IMG/VR virus record: IMGVR_UViG_3300022857_000035
Location: 1-32,325 of that record
Origin: a virus
Direction: 5' to 3' (one strand)
DNA: 32,325 bases
Shown: piece by piece, positions 7,890 through 14,965 of the stretch
Layout of the letters: each line of letters opens with the position of its first letter
Position numbering within the stretch: position 1 is the stretch's first letter
Notes under the pieces: generated by a model
The model's database searches: none
The model's input: only the letters and a program-made list of their open reading frames with translations
Told to the model about the DNA's origin: nothing
Program-made: the position numbers and the translations under genes

Positions 7890-8449
7890 TATAAAGCCTC
7901 AGTAAATGCGAAACTAAACCCATAAATTGACGCAGCGTCAGTAGACCAACCTATATCGTTACTCGATAAACGCCATAAGCTTTTAGGTAAGGTAAAGTCC
8001 AAAACAGTGCCAGTAGTAACCGCTGCCCTTAATGGGGGCTGAAAGTTTAACGTCCCTGCGCCAGATGCCTTATCTGACGTTACCATGTAAAGGTAATCAC
8101 CGACTTGAAAATAAGTGCCTGCCGTAACCGCAGTTGCAGCTACTGAAGTCGTAAGAGTTTCAGATCTAACAGCAGCCGTTCCCGTTGTCGTACTGGTTGC
8201 TGTACTGGTATGCAACGGATGACCGAACGTAAACGTACCAAAACGGCCTTTTAAGCCTACTATAAAAGCCTCGACTGATCGTGCCTCTGCGTGAGTCAAA
8301 GGCGGTAGTGACACCTCTGCTTCCCATATAGCCCCTTGATGTGTATACACCTGCTGATCATAAGTAAACGGTGATGAAGTAACAGCGACCGCCCGTTTTA
8401 ATCGCAGGCTAATTGACTGCAATCCTACATTTGGAAATGCTAAAGGCAT
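7889..8449 (-). CDS. Distal-tail-like protein
   Basis: 186 aa, starting MPLAFPNVGLQSISLRLKRA after the ribosome site GTGGGAG. It contains YTHQGAIWEAEVSLPPLT, then EARSVEAFIVGLKGRFGTFTF and a Thr-rich stretch (about residues 103-125). This is a pattern of phage tail proteins encoded directly after the tape measure gene. By position it corresponds to the protein that caps the tail tube and carries the hub. It has no enzymatic motif. The following gene overlaps its stop, so the two are probably made in fixed ratio. Confidence 0.7.
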   Translation of the reverse strand: MPLAFPNVGLQSISLRLKRAVAVTSSPFTYDQQVYTHQGAIWEAEVSLPPLTHAEARSVEAFIVGLKGRFGTFTFGHPLHTSTATSTTTGTAAVRSETLTTSVAATAVTAGTYFQVGDYLYMVTSDKASGAGTLNFQPPLRAAVTTGTVLDFTLPKSLWRLSSNDIGWSTDAASIYGFSFAFTEAL

Positions 8450-8450
8450 T

Positions 8451-10301
8451 TTATGCTCCCACTAAGGCTTTGCTGAATCCACCACCGCGCTGTCTTGCGT
8501 CTGCAACTGCACCTTTGGCGGCATTGGCTATCTGTGGCATCAGTGTAGCAATTTCTGCACGAACTGTCTGCTGCACGCCTGTAGTGACGTTAATGGTCTG
8601 GTTAACGGTAACGCCGCCACCACCAATTCTGTTGTTAGGTACAATTGACCCTTGCGAGTTAGGCACGAACATTTCTGGCCCGCGCTCACCTACCATGTAG
8701 GGCGCCCCGTTCTGGACTGAGCCGCCAATAGCTCTAGGGGCAAAGTTGCTAGTATTAAACGGGTCAGCGCCACCTAAAGATGAGCCATACCCGGCAGATG
8801 AATTAATGCGTGTCTGGGGGTCAAAAAAGCCAGTAATCGCGCCAAATGCAGCATCAACAATATACTTTTGAATCAGCATTTTAATCAGGCTATCTACTAC
8901 GCTTTTTGCCATAGACTTCATGGCATCAGCGAAGTTAGCCGCTCCAGTTACGCCAGCCGTTAGAGCATCAGTCATGCCGTTCAGACCTTGCTTGGTAAGG
9001 TTCTGGATGTTTTCTTGCATTGATGGCAGTGAATCACTCCACGATTTAAACCCAACCTGCAAGTCGTTTGTAGTCTTAACTAAAGGCGTTAGTACATTTG
9101 GCGCAATTTCGCCAAGCTCTTGAATAGTCCTTAGAAGGTCATCAAAGAAAAGGTTAGTATCATCCATGTCAATAATTCCGCCAAGACTGCTGGCGAATTC
9201 TGAATTACCTTCAGATGCTTTTTGAAGCTGTCCGTAAAGAGCTACATATTGCGTGCCGAGCCTCTGTATATCTGCTTTCTGAGCAACTAAACCGCCATCT
9301 GTAATAAACTCCCAAATACTTGGAATGCCGCCATCCTCCAAGTCACCTATCTGATCGCCAAGCTCTGACATTTCCTTAGCAATGCCTTTCATCTGGTTCT
9401 GAATAGACCTAGTTTCAAAACCGGTGAAGAAATCATTTGCTTTGTTGATTACAGTATCAAGACCTTCAGCAAACTTATCTAACGCGCCCAAAGTGACTTT
9501 TACACCTTCTAAAAAACTGACAGCCATAGATTGAGCCAGCTTTTCTATGCCGCCTTCAGCGTCAGTAGTTCTGATAATGAAATTAGTAAACTTAGTAACA
9601 ATCTCATCGATAGCTGGGGCAAGTGCTGCTGAAAATTGATCTTTTAAGCCTTTCACGATAGAAAGCAATTTGGTGATTGAGTCGTTAGCCTTTTCTACGC
9701 CCTGCGCCGCTTCAGTGGACATAGTTAAGCCAAGCATCTTAGCTTCGCCTAGCAATTCCTTTAGCCCGTCACTGCCTAGCGCCAAGGTGTTTACAAGTGC
9801 AGCACCTTCGGAGTCGAACAGTTTAAAGGCAAGACGCAACTGATCCGATTCGTTATCAACCTTCCCGAATGCGTCAGCCAGTGCAATCATGCGCTGATCT
9901 AGCGGCATCCTGTTTAGCTCTTGAGCATTTAGCCTAAGCTCTTTAATTGCGCCCTTAGCCTCTCCCGTTCCTTTAGCTGCTTCCGCTGTTCTTCGCGTAA
10001 ACCTCTGTAAGGCCATGTCCATAGTATTCGTTGATACGCCTGTAATCTCAGCAGCGTAGCGCAAACCGCCAAGAGCTTCAGTAGTTGTGCCAATCTTATT
10101 AGCGGTCTTAGACAGGGTATCTGTGGCGTCTAAAGATTTTTTTATTAAGTAGCCAAATCCAGTAACACCGCCAACGCCTATTAGGGCAGTCTTCATGCTA
10201 AAGATAGACGCGGTTATACCTTTTAATGCACTACCAACTGCGCCAAATGCGGGCTTAGTTTTATCAAAAGCCTTAATTACAATGCTTACATTTTCAGCCA
10301 T
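8451..10301 (-). CDS. Tail tape measure protein
   Basis: 616 aa from ATG 10301 (MAENVSIVIKAFDKTKPAFG); GTG 10310 is a possible earlier start. Residues 1-70 carry a hydrophobic stretch (ALIGVGGVTGFGYLIKK), followed by long helices with TLSKTANKIGTTTEALGGLR, the opening of the tape-measure family. The C-terminal part contains MTDALTAGVTGAANFADAMK, then VDSLIKMLIQKYIVDAAFGA and the Gly-rich GERGPEMFVPNSQGS, all typical. The protein fills the tail tube, sets tail length and is ejected with the DNA. At about 0.15 nm per residue it predicts a tail near 90 nm. It overlaps the frameshift extension upstream, as H overlaps T in lambda. Confidence 0.93.
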   Translation of the reverse strand: MAENVSIVIKAFDKTKPAFGAVGSALKGITASIFSMKTALIGVGGVTGFGYLIKKSLDATDTLSKTANKIGTTTEALGGLRYAAEITGVSTNTMDMALQRFTRRTAEAAKGTGEAKGAIKELRLNAQELNRMPLDQRMIALADAFGKVDNESDQLRLAFKLFDSEGAALVNTLALGSDGLKELLGEAKMLGLTMSTEAAQGVEKANDSITKLLSIVKGLKDQFSAALAPAIDEIVTKFTNFIIRTTDAEGGIEKLAQSMAVSFLEGVKVTLGALDKFAEGLDTVINKANDFFTGFETRSIQNQMKGIAKEMSELGDQIGDLEDGGIPSIWEFITDGGLVAQKADIQRLGTQYVALYGQLQKASEGNSEFASSLGGIIDMDDTNLFFDDLLRTIQELGEIAPNVLTPLVKTTNDLQVGFKSWSDSLPSMQENIQNLTKQGLNGMTDALTAGVTGAANFADAMKSMAKSVVDSLIKMLIQKYIVDAAFGAITGFFDPQTRINSSAGYGSSLGGADPFNTSNFAPRAIGGSVQNGAPYMVGERGPEMFVPNSQGSIVPNNRIGGGGVTVNQTINVTTGVQQTVRAEIATLMPQIANAAKGAVADARQRGGGFSKALVGA

Positions 10302-10437
10302 TAGATTCACTCATCAGTTGGAAGTAAGCCACCCATTCATAAAAATGATTAAGTGGCATTTGTTCAGCTTCTTCAATACTTATGTGAAGCCGATCAGCCA
10401 AGGATAATAGGTTTACCCTAAACGGATCGGCCTTTAG
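10294..10437 (-). CDS. Tail assembly chaperone, -1 frameshift extension (T-like part)
   Basis: This frame has no sensible start of its own. Read after a -1 shift at the slippery site it adds 47 residues, beginning LKADPFRVNLLSLADRLHIS and ending ECHO-free at MSESNG before TGA 10294-10296. Its core EEAEQMPLNHFYEWVAYFQL is the recognisable C-terminal signature of T-like tail chaperones (PFRVNLL then EQMPLxxFYEWVAYF). The fusion product would be 162 aa (115+47). In lambda, gpG and gpGT coat the tape measure protein and recruit tail tube subunits, and the ratio set by frameshifting matters. The extension overlaps the tape measure start, the same order as G-T-H in lambda. Confidence 0.9.
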   Translation of the reverse strand, partial: LKADPFRVNLLSLADRLHISIEEAEQMPLNHFYEWVAYFQLMSESNG

Positions 10438-10781
10438 TTTTTTATTGCATCCTCTACCGATTCAATCTGAGCAAACATCTGGTTAGCAATCTCAGAGATT
10501 ACCGCAGTTTCTTCACCCATCAAGTCAATACGATCTTCAGCAGAACCAAAAAGCTTGTTGCCGCCTTCGTCTTCAGCCTTCATGCAGATCAGATCAACCA
10601 TCGATCCAATAGTGGTGTTGGTTAGAAAGTTCGGGTGTTTCTTCTGTAGCTGGTCTAAGTCATAGCAAGTAATGCTTCTGCTGAATAACTTAAACGGCCC
10701 AGAGTCATCACCCCATTCAGGAACCAATACTGTGCGCGCCTCTAACTTTCTTCTGTCTCTTAACTCTTTAGCTAGTCCCAT
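10434..10781 (-). CDS. Tail assembly chaperone (G-like)
   Basis: 115 aa, starting MGLAKELRDRRKLEARTVLV after a strong AAGGGGA site. It is a mixed helical protein without membrane segments, sitting between the tail tube gene and the tape measure gene, the place of gpG in lambda-like phages. Its last codons are ATA AAA AAC TAA, so the final seven coding bases form the slippery heptamer A AAA AAC directly before the stop. Most ribosomes should stop here, and a minority should shift to make the longer form. Sequence identity to G is not expected in this fast-changing family; position and frameshift are the evidence. Confidence 0.88.
   Translation of the reverse strand: MGLAKELRDRRKLEARTVLVPEWGDDSGPFKLFSRSITCYDLDQLQKKHPNFLTNTTIGSMVDLICMKAEDEGGNKLFGSAEDRIDLMGEETAVISEIANQMFAQIESVEDAIKN
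10437..10443 (-). other. Programmed -1 ribosomal frameshift site (A AAA AAC)
   Basis: The minus strand reads ..GCA ATA AAA AAC TAA.. in frame 0, giving the heptamer A AAA AAC of the X XXY YYZ type immediately before the stop codon. The -1 frame downstream is open for 47 codons and encodes a T-like chaperone sequence. Eleven bases downstream a small hairpin is possible (GTTTA GGG TAAAC), which may stimulate the shift. Confidence 0.92.
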
Positions 10782-10799
10782 GGTTTTCCCCTTAGTTGG

Positions 10800-11201
10800 T
10801 TATGCTTGTGCTTCGGTTACTGCTCCGTTGCATTGGATTGAAAAACTAGCCTCTACCATACCATCAAACGCGCCAGTTATAGAACGTGACGTTACGATTC
10901 CATTTCCAGAAAAGAAAGTTTCGCCGGAGCCGGTGCCTGTAGGATAAATTTCAAAGTCAACAGATGCGCGCTCATCAAGCACTAGCTGTTGTGCGTCTGC
11001 CTCGTCCCAGTAAACCTCGATTGATACGGTGTTAGAGCCTAAGCCCTGCTTGTAAGATCTGAAAGTGTCACCCATTACTGAATCTTCAATAGTGTCTGCT
11101 GAGCCTTCAAATGTATACGAACGTACTTCACCAACAACGGCTACAGTCGTCCCAGCCAATTGCATTTTTACAACACCAGATGCGCCTGTTTTAGTCGCCA
11201 T
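10800..11201 (-). CDS. Major tail tube protein
   Basis: 133 aa, starting MATKTGASGVVKMQLAGTTV after AGAGGT. Beta-rich with few charged clusters. VGEVRSYTFEGSADTIEDSV (about residues 23-42), then SVEVYWDEADAQQLVLDE-like strands and the ending FDGMVEASFSIQCNGAV, fit the short tail tube family that starts with a switch peptide and ends in a beta strand. It forms stacked hexamers around the tape measure. Its place just before the G-like chaperone and after the tail terminator is that of lambda V. Length is in the family's usual range. Confidence 0.85.
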   Translation of the reverse strand: MATKTGASGVVKMQLAGTTVAVVGEVRSYTFEGSADTIEDSVMGDTFRSYKQGLGSNTVSIEVYWDEADAQQLVLDERASVDFEIYPTGTGSGETFFSGNGIVTSRSITGAFDGMVEASFSIQCNGAVTEAQA

Positions 11202-11222
11202 GATAATACCTCTATATTAAGT

Positions 11223-11657
11223 TTAAGTTGTGCCGCGAGTGTATTGGTACAAAACGCGAATTGTCATTATAACCCCACCAATGGGATCAATAGAACCTTC
11301 ATCAATCTCAATGCGAGTAACCTGCGTATCAAGGGCAAAGCCCCCACGCAAACGATCAACATCAAGACCTTCTTCGATTGCTTCAATTATATCATTTCGG
11401 GCGCTGTCAATCACTGCGCCTTTAACATAGCAAATTAGCTGGTAGTCTATATTTGCCATGCGCTGAGTCATAGACCCGCCCAGACTTGAATCACCACGTT
11501 CCTCGCCCGCGCTCCTAACCAAGATGGCAGGGTATTGAGCGTTTGATAGTTTCTGAAAGTCAAACGGCTCTCTTGTAACGTGCTTAACGCTTACCGGAGA
11601 ACTGATCGCCTGCAGGGTAGACACAAGGTTTTCAGCTATATTTTCTCTAATACTCAT
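11223..11657 (-). CDS. Tail terminator / tail completion protein (U-like)
   Basis: 144 aa, starting MSIRENIAENLVSTLQAISS; its ATGA overlaps the previous stop. The opening helix, followed by VSVKHVTREPFDFQKLSNAQ, then PAILVRS and the later DYQLICYVKG, IEAIEEGLDVD and MTIRVLYQYTRGTT, follow the alpha/beta pattern of tail terminators, which cap the tube and join it to the head. It stands between the gp10-like gene and the tail tube gene, as usual. The call rests on pattern and order. Confidence 0.78.
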   Translation of the reverse strand: MSIRENIAENLVSTLQAISSPVSVKHVTREPFDFQKLSNAQYPAILVRSAGEERGDSSLGGSMTQRMANIDYQLICYVKGAVIDSARNDIIEAIEEGLDVDRLRGGFALDTQVTRIEIDEGSIDPIGGVIMTIRVLYQYTRGTT

Positions 11658-12079
11658 TTTAAATACCTAAAGAATACTTTGCCAAGCCTCTTTTCCTCGT
11701 CTTTATTAAACCCGAAGAAAGGGCGCGTCTTGTTATTCATCGCCGCCTTCTTAGACTCTGTGGCACGAGTAAAGAATATCTCAGCTTGCTGCGCACTTGA
11801 TTTAACAGTCATCGAAGATAACATTTGGCCTGTAAACGATAGGTCTACATTAGACACATTCCGTCCATTCTTCGCCCTGAACCAGGTGTACTCCTCACTG
11901 TACGGCGCAAAATCAAGCCCGTTAATCTGCTCGCCTTTAGCCGTCCTATCTTCAATGATAGTTAAGCCGACCTGCCCAGTAATCAGTAATGCGCGCTTTA
12001 CACTATCAGATAGCTGCTTGCCTTTCTTGCCTATTTGCCTAGCAACCTTCTTGGCGTTGGAGCCAACCTTTATTTCCAT
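11654..12079 (-). CDS. Head-tail joining / HK97 gp10-like morphogenesis protein
   Basis: 141 aa, starting MEIKVGSNAKKVARQIGKKG; the ATG overlaps the previous stop as TAATG. It has a basic N-terminus, and the segment NGLDFAPYSEEYTWFRAKNG is followed by LSFTGQMLSSMTVKSS (about residues 80-95). The second segment is typical of the gp10/virion morphogenesis family (L-x-x-T-G-x-M-x-x-S). The closing FFGFNKDEEKRLGKVFFRYL also fits. These proteins complete the joint between connector and tail. It overlaps the tail terminator gene by 4 bp. Confidence 0.8.
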   Translation of the reverse strand: MEIKVGSNAKKVARQIGKKGKQLSDSVKRALLITGQVGLTIIEDRTAKGEQINGLDFAPYSEEYTWFRAKNGRNVSNVDLSFTGQMLSSMTVKSSAQQAEIFFTRATESKKAAMNNKTRPFFGFNKDEEKRLGKVFFRYLK

Positions 12080-12492
12080 TATCTGACAAGCCGGCCATGG
12101 TTAACGGGTAGCTTTTCATCAGCTTCAATCGTGCCATTGTTATCGTCATCGTATTCAACACCGTCTTGAAATACCGCCTCGATCTCTTCACTGTATCGGG
12201 CTTTGTAGAATTCAATCATGCCCTGGAATCTGTCGCCATCGACCCAGTTAGTTAACTGCGGTAATGCGTACTTCCATAGGACTAAATAAGCAGATGTTCT
12301 AGTCCACTGCGAATCTGTTAAGTAATTAGGGATCAGCTCACCAGATAAACCGCGCTTTTCCCACCAGCGGTTTCTGATTTCTCGCTCAATATCTGATTGT
12401 GCTTTTGCGTGTTCTTGACTGAATGAGTCTATGCCCAGAGAAAGTATGTCGGGCAATAACTGCAATAAATCTGCATCTGTTGAAAATGCCAT
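12079..12492 (-). CDS. Head-tail adaptor with an EF-hand-like loop
   Basis: 137 aa from ATG 12492 (GAGGTT lies ahead of it; an upstream TTG at 12498 is less likely). It is helical, with EREIRNRWWEKRGLSGE (36-52) and then LTDSQWTRTSAYLVLWKYAL (58-77), a pattern of connector adaptors that bind under the portal. Near the end is DDDNNGTIEADE (residues 115-126), which meets the 12-residue EF-hand calcium loop rule: acidic/Asn at 1, 3 and 5, Gly at 6, Ile at 8, Glu at 12. It is the first gene after the capsid gene, as expected for an adaptor. Confidence 0.8.
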   Translation of the reverse strand: MAFSTDADLLQLLPDILSLGIDSFSQEHAKAQSDIEREIRNRWWEKRGLSGELIPNYLTDSQWTRTSAYLVLWKYALPQLTNWVDGDRFQGMIEFYKARYSEEIEAVFQDGVEYDDDNNGTIEADEKLPVNHGRLVR

Positions 12493-12506
12493 GTTCAAAC
12501 CTCAGT

Positions 12507-12534
12507 AAAACCCCACCCCCCGAAGAGGGCAGGG
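12507..12534 (-). terminator. Terminator/attenuator behind the major capsid gene
   Basis: On the minus strand CCCTGCCCTC and GGGGGTGGGG pair over ten positions (with wobble) around a TTCG tetraloop and are followed by TTTT. It lies directly after the capsid stop and before the adaptor gene. Partial termination here would keep capsid mRNA in excess of connector and tail mRNA. Confidence 0.75.
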
Positions 12535-12544
12535 AATCTATTAC

Positions 12545-13378
12545 TTAAAGTGCAGTATCGAAAGTCATCTTGACACCGAAAGTATCGTCCAGCTCACCAA
12601 CACCGTAGACGGCTGTGGCGTTAAGCTCAAATGCGCGCAGAGATGCGTCACGTTGCGGCTCAATGTTGAAGTCTTTTTTCAGTGCAATGGCAAGTGCTTC
12701 TGGAGCGAATACCGCGCCAATAGAATCGCCATCACCATCGATGGCAATGTTAGCAGACTCATAGACATTCATGCCTGCAAGTTGACCGACATAAGCGTTA
12801 CGCATAGCTTCGTTCTGCGCGTCACCACCATTCGGATTAGCGAAGGTGTTAGTCAAGCCAGCTTTAAGCTGATAAGCAACAAACGGGTGAACAACAGCAG
12901 AAATTGCGCCGGTAACTTTATTAGCGCGCAAAGTAGCAGCTGCCTTAAAGAGATCAGCTACAGTGATTTCTGCACCGGCAGAACCCAGACCGCTAGAGAA
13001 GCCGGTAAAGAGAGCAAGCAAGTCCTGATCCATCTTAGTAGCAATGGCGTTACCAAGAACGGTGCCAAGCTCGACAGCAGGGTTACCCGCGCCCATTGTG
13101 GCCAGATCAGTCAGGACAACTTGTGCGCCAACTTCACCAACAGTTACAGAAACGGAGCTGGTCGAGACAGTCGTTGAAGTCAAATCCACCGCCTCGGTCA
13201 GATCGCTGGCGCTGATTGCTGGGTACTTTGGAATCTGAATAGTCTTTCCAGACTGTGATCCGATATTGTACTGAGTAACAAGGCCCATCATTAGGGACTG
13301 CTCTTCAGCGGTGAAACGCGCCTGCGCAATAATGTTTACAAATAGATCGTCTAGGGTGGCACTAGTAGTTGCGGCCAT
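12545..13378 (-). CDS. Major capsid protein
   Basis: 277 aa, starting MAATTSATLDDLFVNIIAQA. The order (scaffold upstream, adaptor downstream), the length and the beta-rich middle fit an HK97-fold coat protein. Visible segments are RFTAEEQSLMMGLVTQYNIG (N-arm helix), KTIQIPKYPAISASDLTEAV, then VGAQVVLTDLATMGAGNP and KMDQDLLALFTGFSSGLGSA (spine helix region). The C-terminal AVYGVGELDDTFGVKMTFDT is also typical. There is no N-terminal delta domain, so scaffolding is supplied by the separate gene at 13426-14088. A terminator directly behind it supports high separate expression. Confidence 0.9.
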   Translation of the reverse strand: MAATTSATLDDLFVNIIAQARFTAEEQSLMMGLVTQYNIGSQSGKTIQIPKYPAISASDLTEAVDLTSTTVSTSSVSVTVGEVGAQVVLTDLATMGAGNPAVELGTVLGNAIATKMDQDLLALFTGFSSGLGSAGAEITVADLFKAAATLRANKVTGAISAVVHPFVAYQLKAGLTNTFANPNGGDAQNEAMRNAYVGQLAGMNVYESANIAIDGDGDSIGAVFAPEALAIALKKDFNIEPQRDASLRAFELNATAVYGVGELDDTFGVKMTFDTAL

Positions 13379-13425
13379 GATTTAAATCCTCAAAAGATTA
13401 ATAGTTAAATAGTAAGTTAGGTTTG

Positions 13426-14088
13426 TCAGGTTGCTTTCTTTTTCATTGCAGCGAAGGCTTCTTTACCGCCCTCATTCCAATTAGCAACCATATCAGCCAC
13501 AGATGCAGACTTCTGTGTGGAGCCACCAGCGTTACCCTGACTGCCTGAACCACCTTGAGAGGCTCGGACATGATGAGGATTGGCCGTTAAGAATTCCGAC
13601 ACCAGCTCACCAGTTGACAGCAGAATTCCGCTATCATTGTATCTTGGCGTGCCTTTGCTGTCCAAAACTTCCACATTGCCATCTTCAGACAGCCGGAGGT
13701 TTTGCCGCAACAGGGCCGAAACTTGTTCAGGATTTACAGCGTTATACTGACTCGCAGAACTCAACAAAGCGCCATCCACCAATGTGGACTGAAGCTTGCT
13801 TTTATAACTTTGTATTTCCAAGTCTTTCTTTTCAACAGTTGACTTCAAGAGAGTGTCGAATTCGCCGCGTGATTTCTGGCGCTCAACTTCTGCATCTTCC
13901 TTGTCCTGCAATAGCTGTTTGGCTTCGTTTATATCAATGCCAGATAGCTGCTTTTCAAACTTTCGTTGCTCTCGGCCTACTCGCTCCGCAACAACGCGGT
14001 CCATGTCTGCTTGAGTAAATGTCTTTTCCTGATTTTCTGTTGCTGCTGTTTCAGTATCAGCTTGTTGTTCCATGTTATCTTCGCCCAT
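13426..14088 (-). CDS. Capsid scaffolding protein
   Basis: 220 aa from ATG 14088 (ATG 14073 is a possible second start). It is very hydrophilic: a Glu/Gln/Thr-rich N-terminus, then a long helix or coiled coil (about residues 25-110) with MDRVVAERVGREQRKFEKQL and EAKQLLQDKEDAEVERQKSR. A Gly/Ser/Gln linker (QGGSGSQGNAGGSTQKS, about 177-193) leads to the basic end EAFAAMKKKAT. A basic C-terminal helix that binds coat protein is characteristic of phage scaffolds. It is encoded directly before the coat protein. No protease motif is seen, so the scaffold probably leaves intact or is cut by an unknown protease. Confidence 0.85.
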   Translation of the reverse strand: MGEDNMEQQADTETAATENQEKTFTQADMDRVVAERVGREQRKFEKQLSGIDINEAKQLLQDKEDAEVERQKSRGEFDTLLKSTVEKKDLEIQSYKSKLQSTLVDGALLSSASQYNAVNPEQVSALLRQNLRLSEDGNVEVLDSKGTPRYNDSGILLSTGELVSEFLTANPHHVRASQGGSGSQGNAGGSTQKSASVADMVANWNEGGKEAFAAMKKKAT

Positions 14089-14141
14089 GTCGCGTGCCTC
14101 TAAAAGAGTAGTTGGTGAATTTAAATTGTATCATATGTTTT

Positions 14142-14213
14142 TTATTTCTTTACTTTCTTCTTTTTCTTCGGACGGCCTACCTTGCTGCCGTATGTTCCTG
14201 CACCTTGTGGCAT
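14142..14213 (-). CDS. Tiny lysine-rich conserved phage peptide
   Basis: A 23-aa ORF, MPQGAGTYGSKVGRPKKKKK followed by VKK, preceded by AGGA eight bases ahead of the ATG. It starts 2 bp beyond the stop of the minor head gene. I recognise the pattern M-P-x-G-x-G-T-Y-G-S-x-x-G-R-P-x-K as one that recurs in head modules of many phages and is usually missed by gene finders. The GRPKKKKK tail resembles an AT-hook and is likely to bind nucleic acid or a negatively charged virion surface. The role is unknown; possibly a minor head or DNA-associated component. Confidence 0.75.
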   Translation of the reverse strand: MPQGAGTYGSKVGRPKKKKKVKK

Positions 14214-14215
14214 GA

Positions 14216-14965
14216 TTATTCCTCGAATACACCTCTAAAATGATGACGGCAATTATAGCCGCCTCGAACCACGAAAGGATCACCGCTTATCTTGCCTGCC
14301 CAACTGCCAGACCAAGCCTCAGTGACTTCTTCTTTGGTGAGAACCTTGCCAACGTGCCTACCACAGAATTCTCTAGTAACGCTATCGTCAGGGCCGAAAT
14401 ACTTAAACTTGGTTGCTCCTGCATCAATGGCTATCTTCGTGTTCACCGTTGCATCAAACTGCATTAGCGAATCATGCAAAGACTGGCTGGCATAACGGCC
14501 TAGCTCAGAGCTAACTGAAGCTTTGATTGTAGCTACGCTTAGGGCAAATGTCGTGCCAACTAATGTATTCTCATATAGCTCTTTAGAAACCACATCTAGA
14601 TAGTTCTGGCCTAAGTCCTCAAATCCCTTAAACGTCATCGACTGAAGCTCAGAGATCACGCTAGGGTCAAGCTTTGAGACATTGCCATACGTGTTGAGCA
14701 TAGCGGCAACCTCGTTAGCTACCACCGTGTACTCTCTTACCAGCCCATCTACCGTAGCCAAGTATTCAGACTCAATAGCCTGCCTTAGCTCAACCCTTGC
14801 TTTAATAGCCCATTCCAGATCAAATAAAGCGCCATCTTTTAAAGGGGCAGTTGCCATTATGTCGGTAATACGGTTTTCAAGCGTTACCAGGGCAGCGGCC
14901 AACTTTCCCTGATGGCCTTCCGCTCTAGCGATTACTGACCGTAGCTGGTCAACATCTTCAGCCAT
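14216..14965 (-). CDS. Minor head protein, Mu gpF-like
   Basis: 249 aa, with ATG overlapping the portal stop (TAATG). The N-terminal two thirds are helical. The C-terminal part has the gpF-like signature: SVTREFCGRHVGKVLTKEEV (195-214), then SGDPFVVRGGYNCRHHFRGV (227-246). The Cys and His residues (C201, H204, C239, H241, H242) may bind a metal, as proposed for this family. These proteins lie next to the portal inside the procapsid and are often injected. It is encoded directly after the portal, the normal position. Confidence 0.88.
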   Translation of the reverse strand: MAEDVDQLRSVIARAEGHQGKLAAALVTLENRITDIMATAPLKDGALFDLEWAIKARVELRQAIESEYLATVDGLVREYTVVANEVAAMLNTYGNVSKLDPSVISELQSMTFKGFEDLGQNYLDVVSKELYENTLVGTTFALSVATIKASVSSELGRYASQSLHDSLMQFDATVNTKIAIDAGATKFKYFGPDDSVTREFCGRHVGKVLTKEEVTEAWSGSWAGKISGDPFVVRGGYNCRHHFRGVFEE

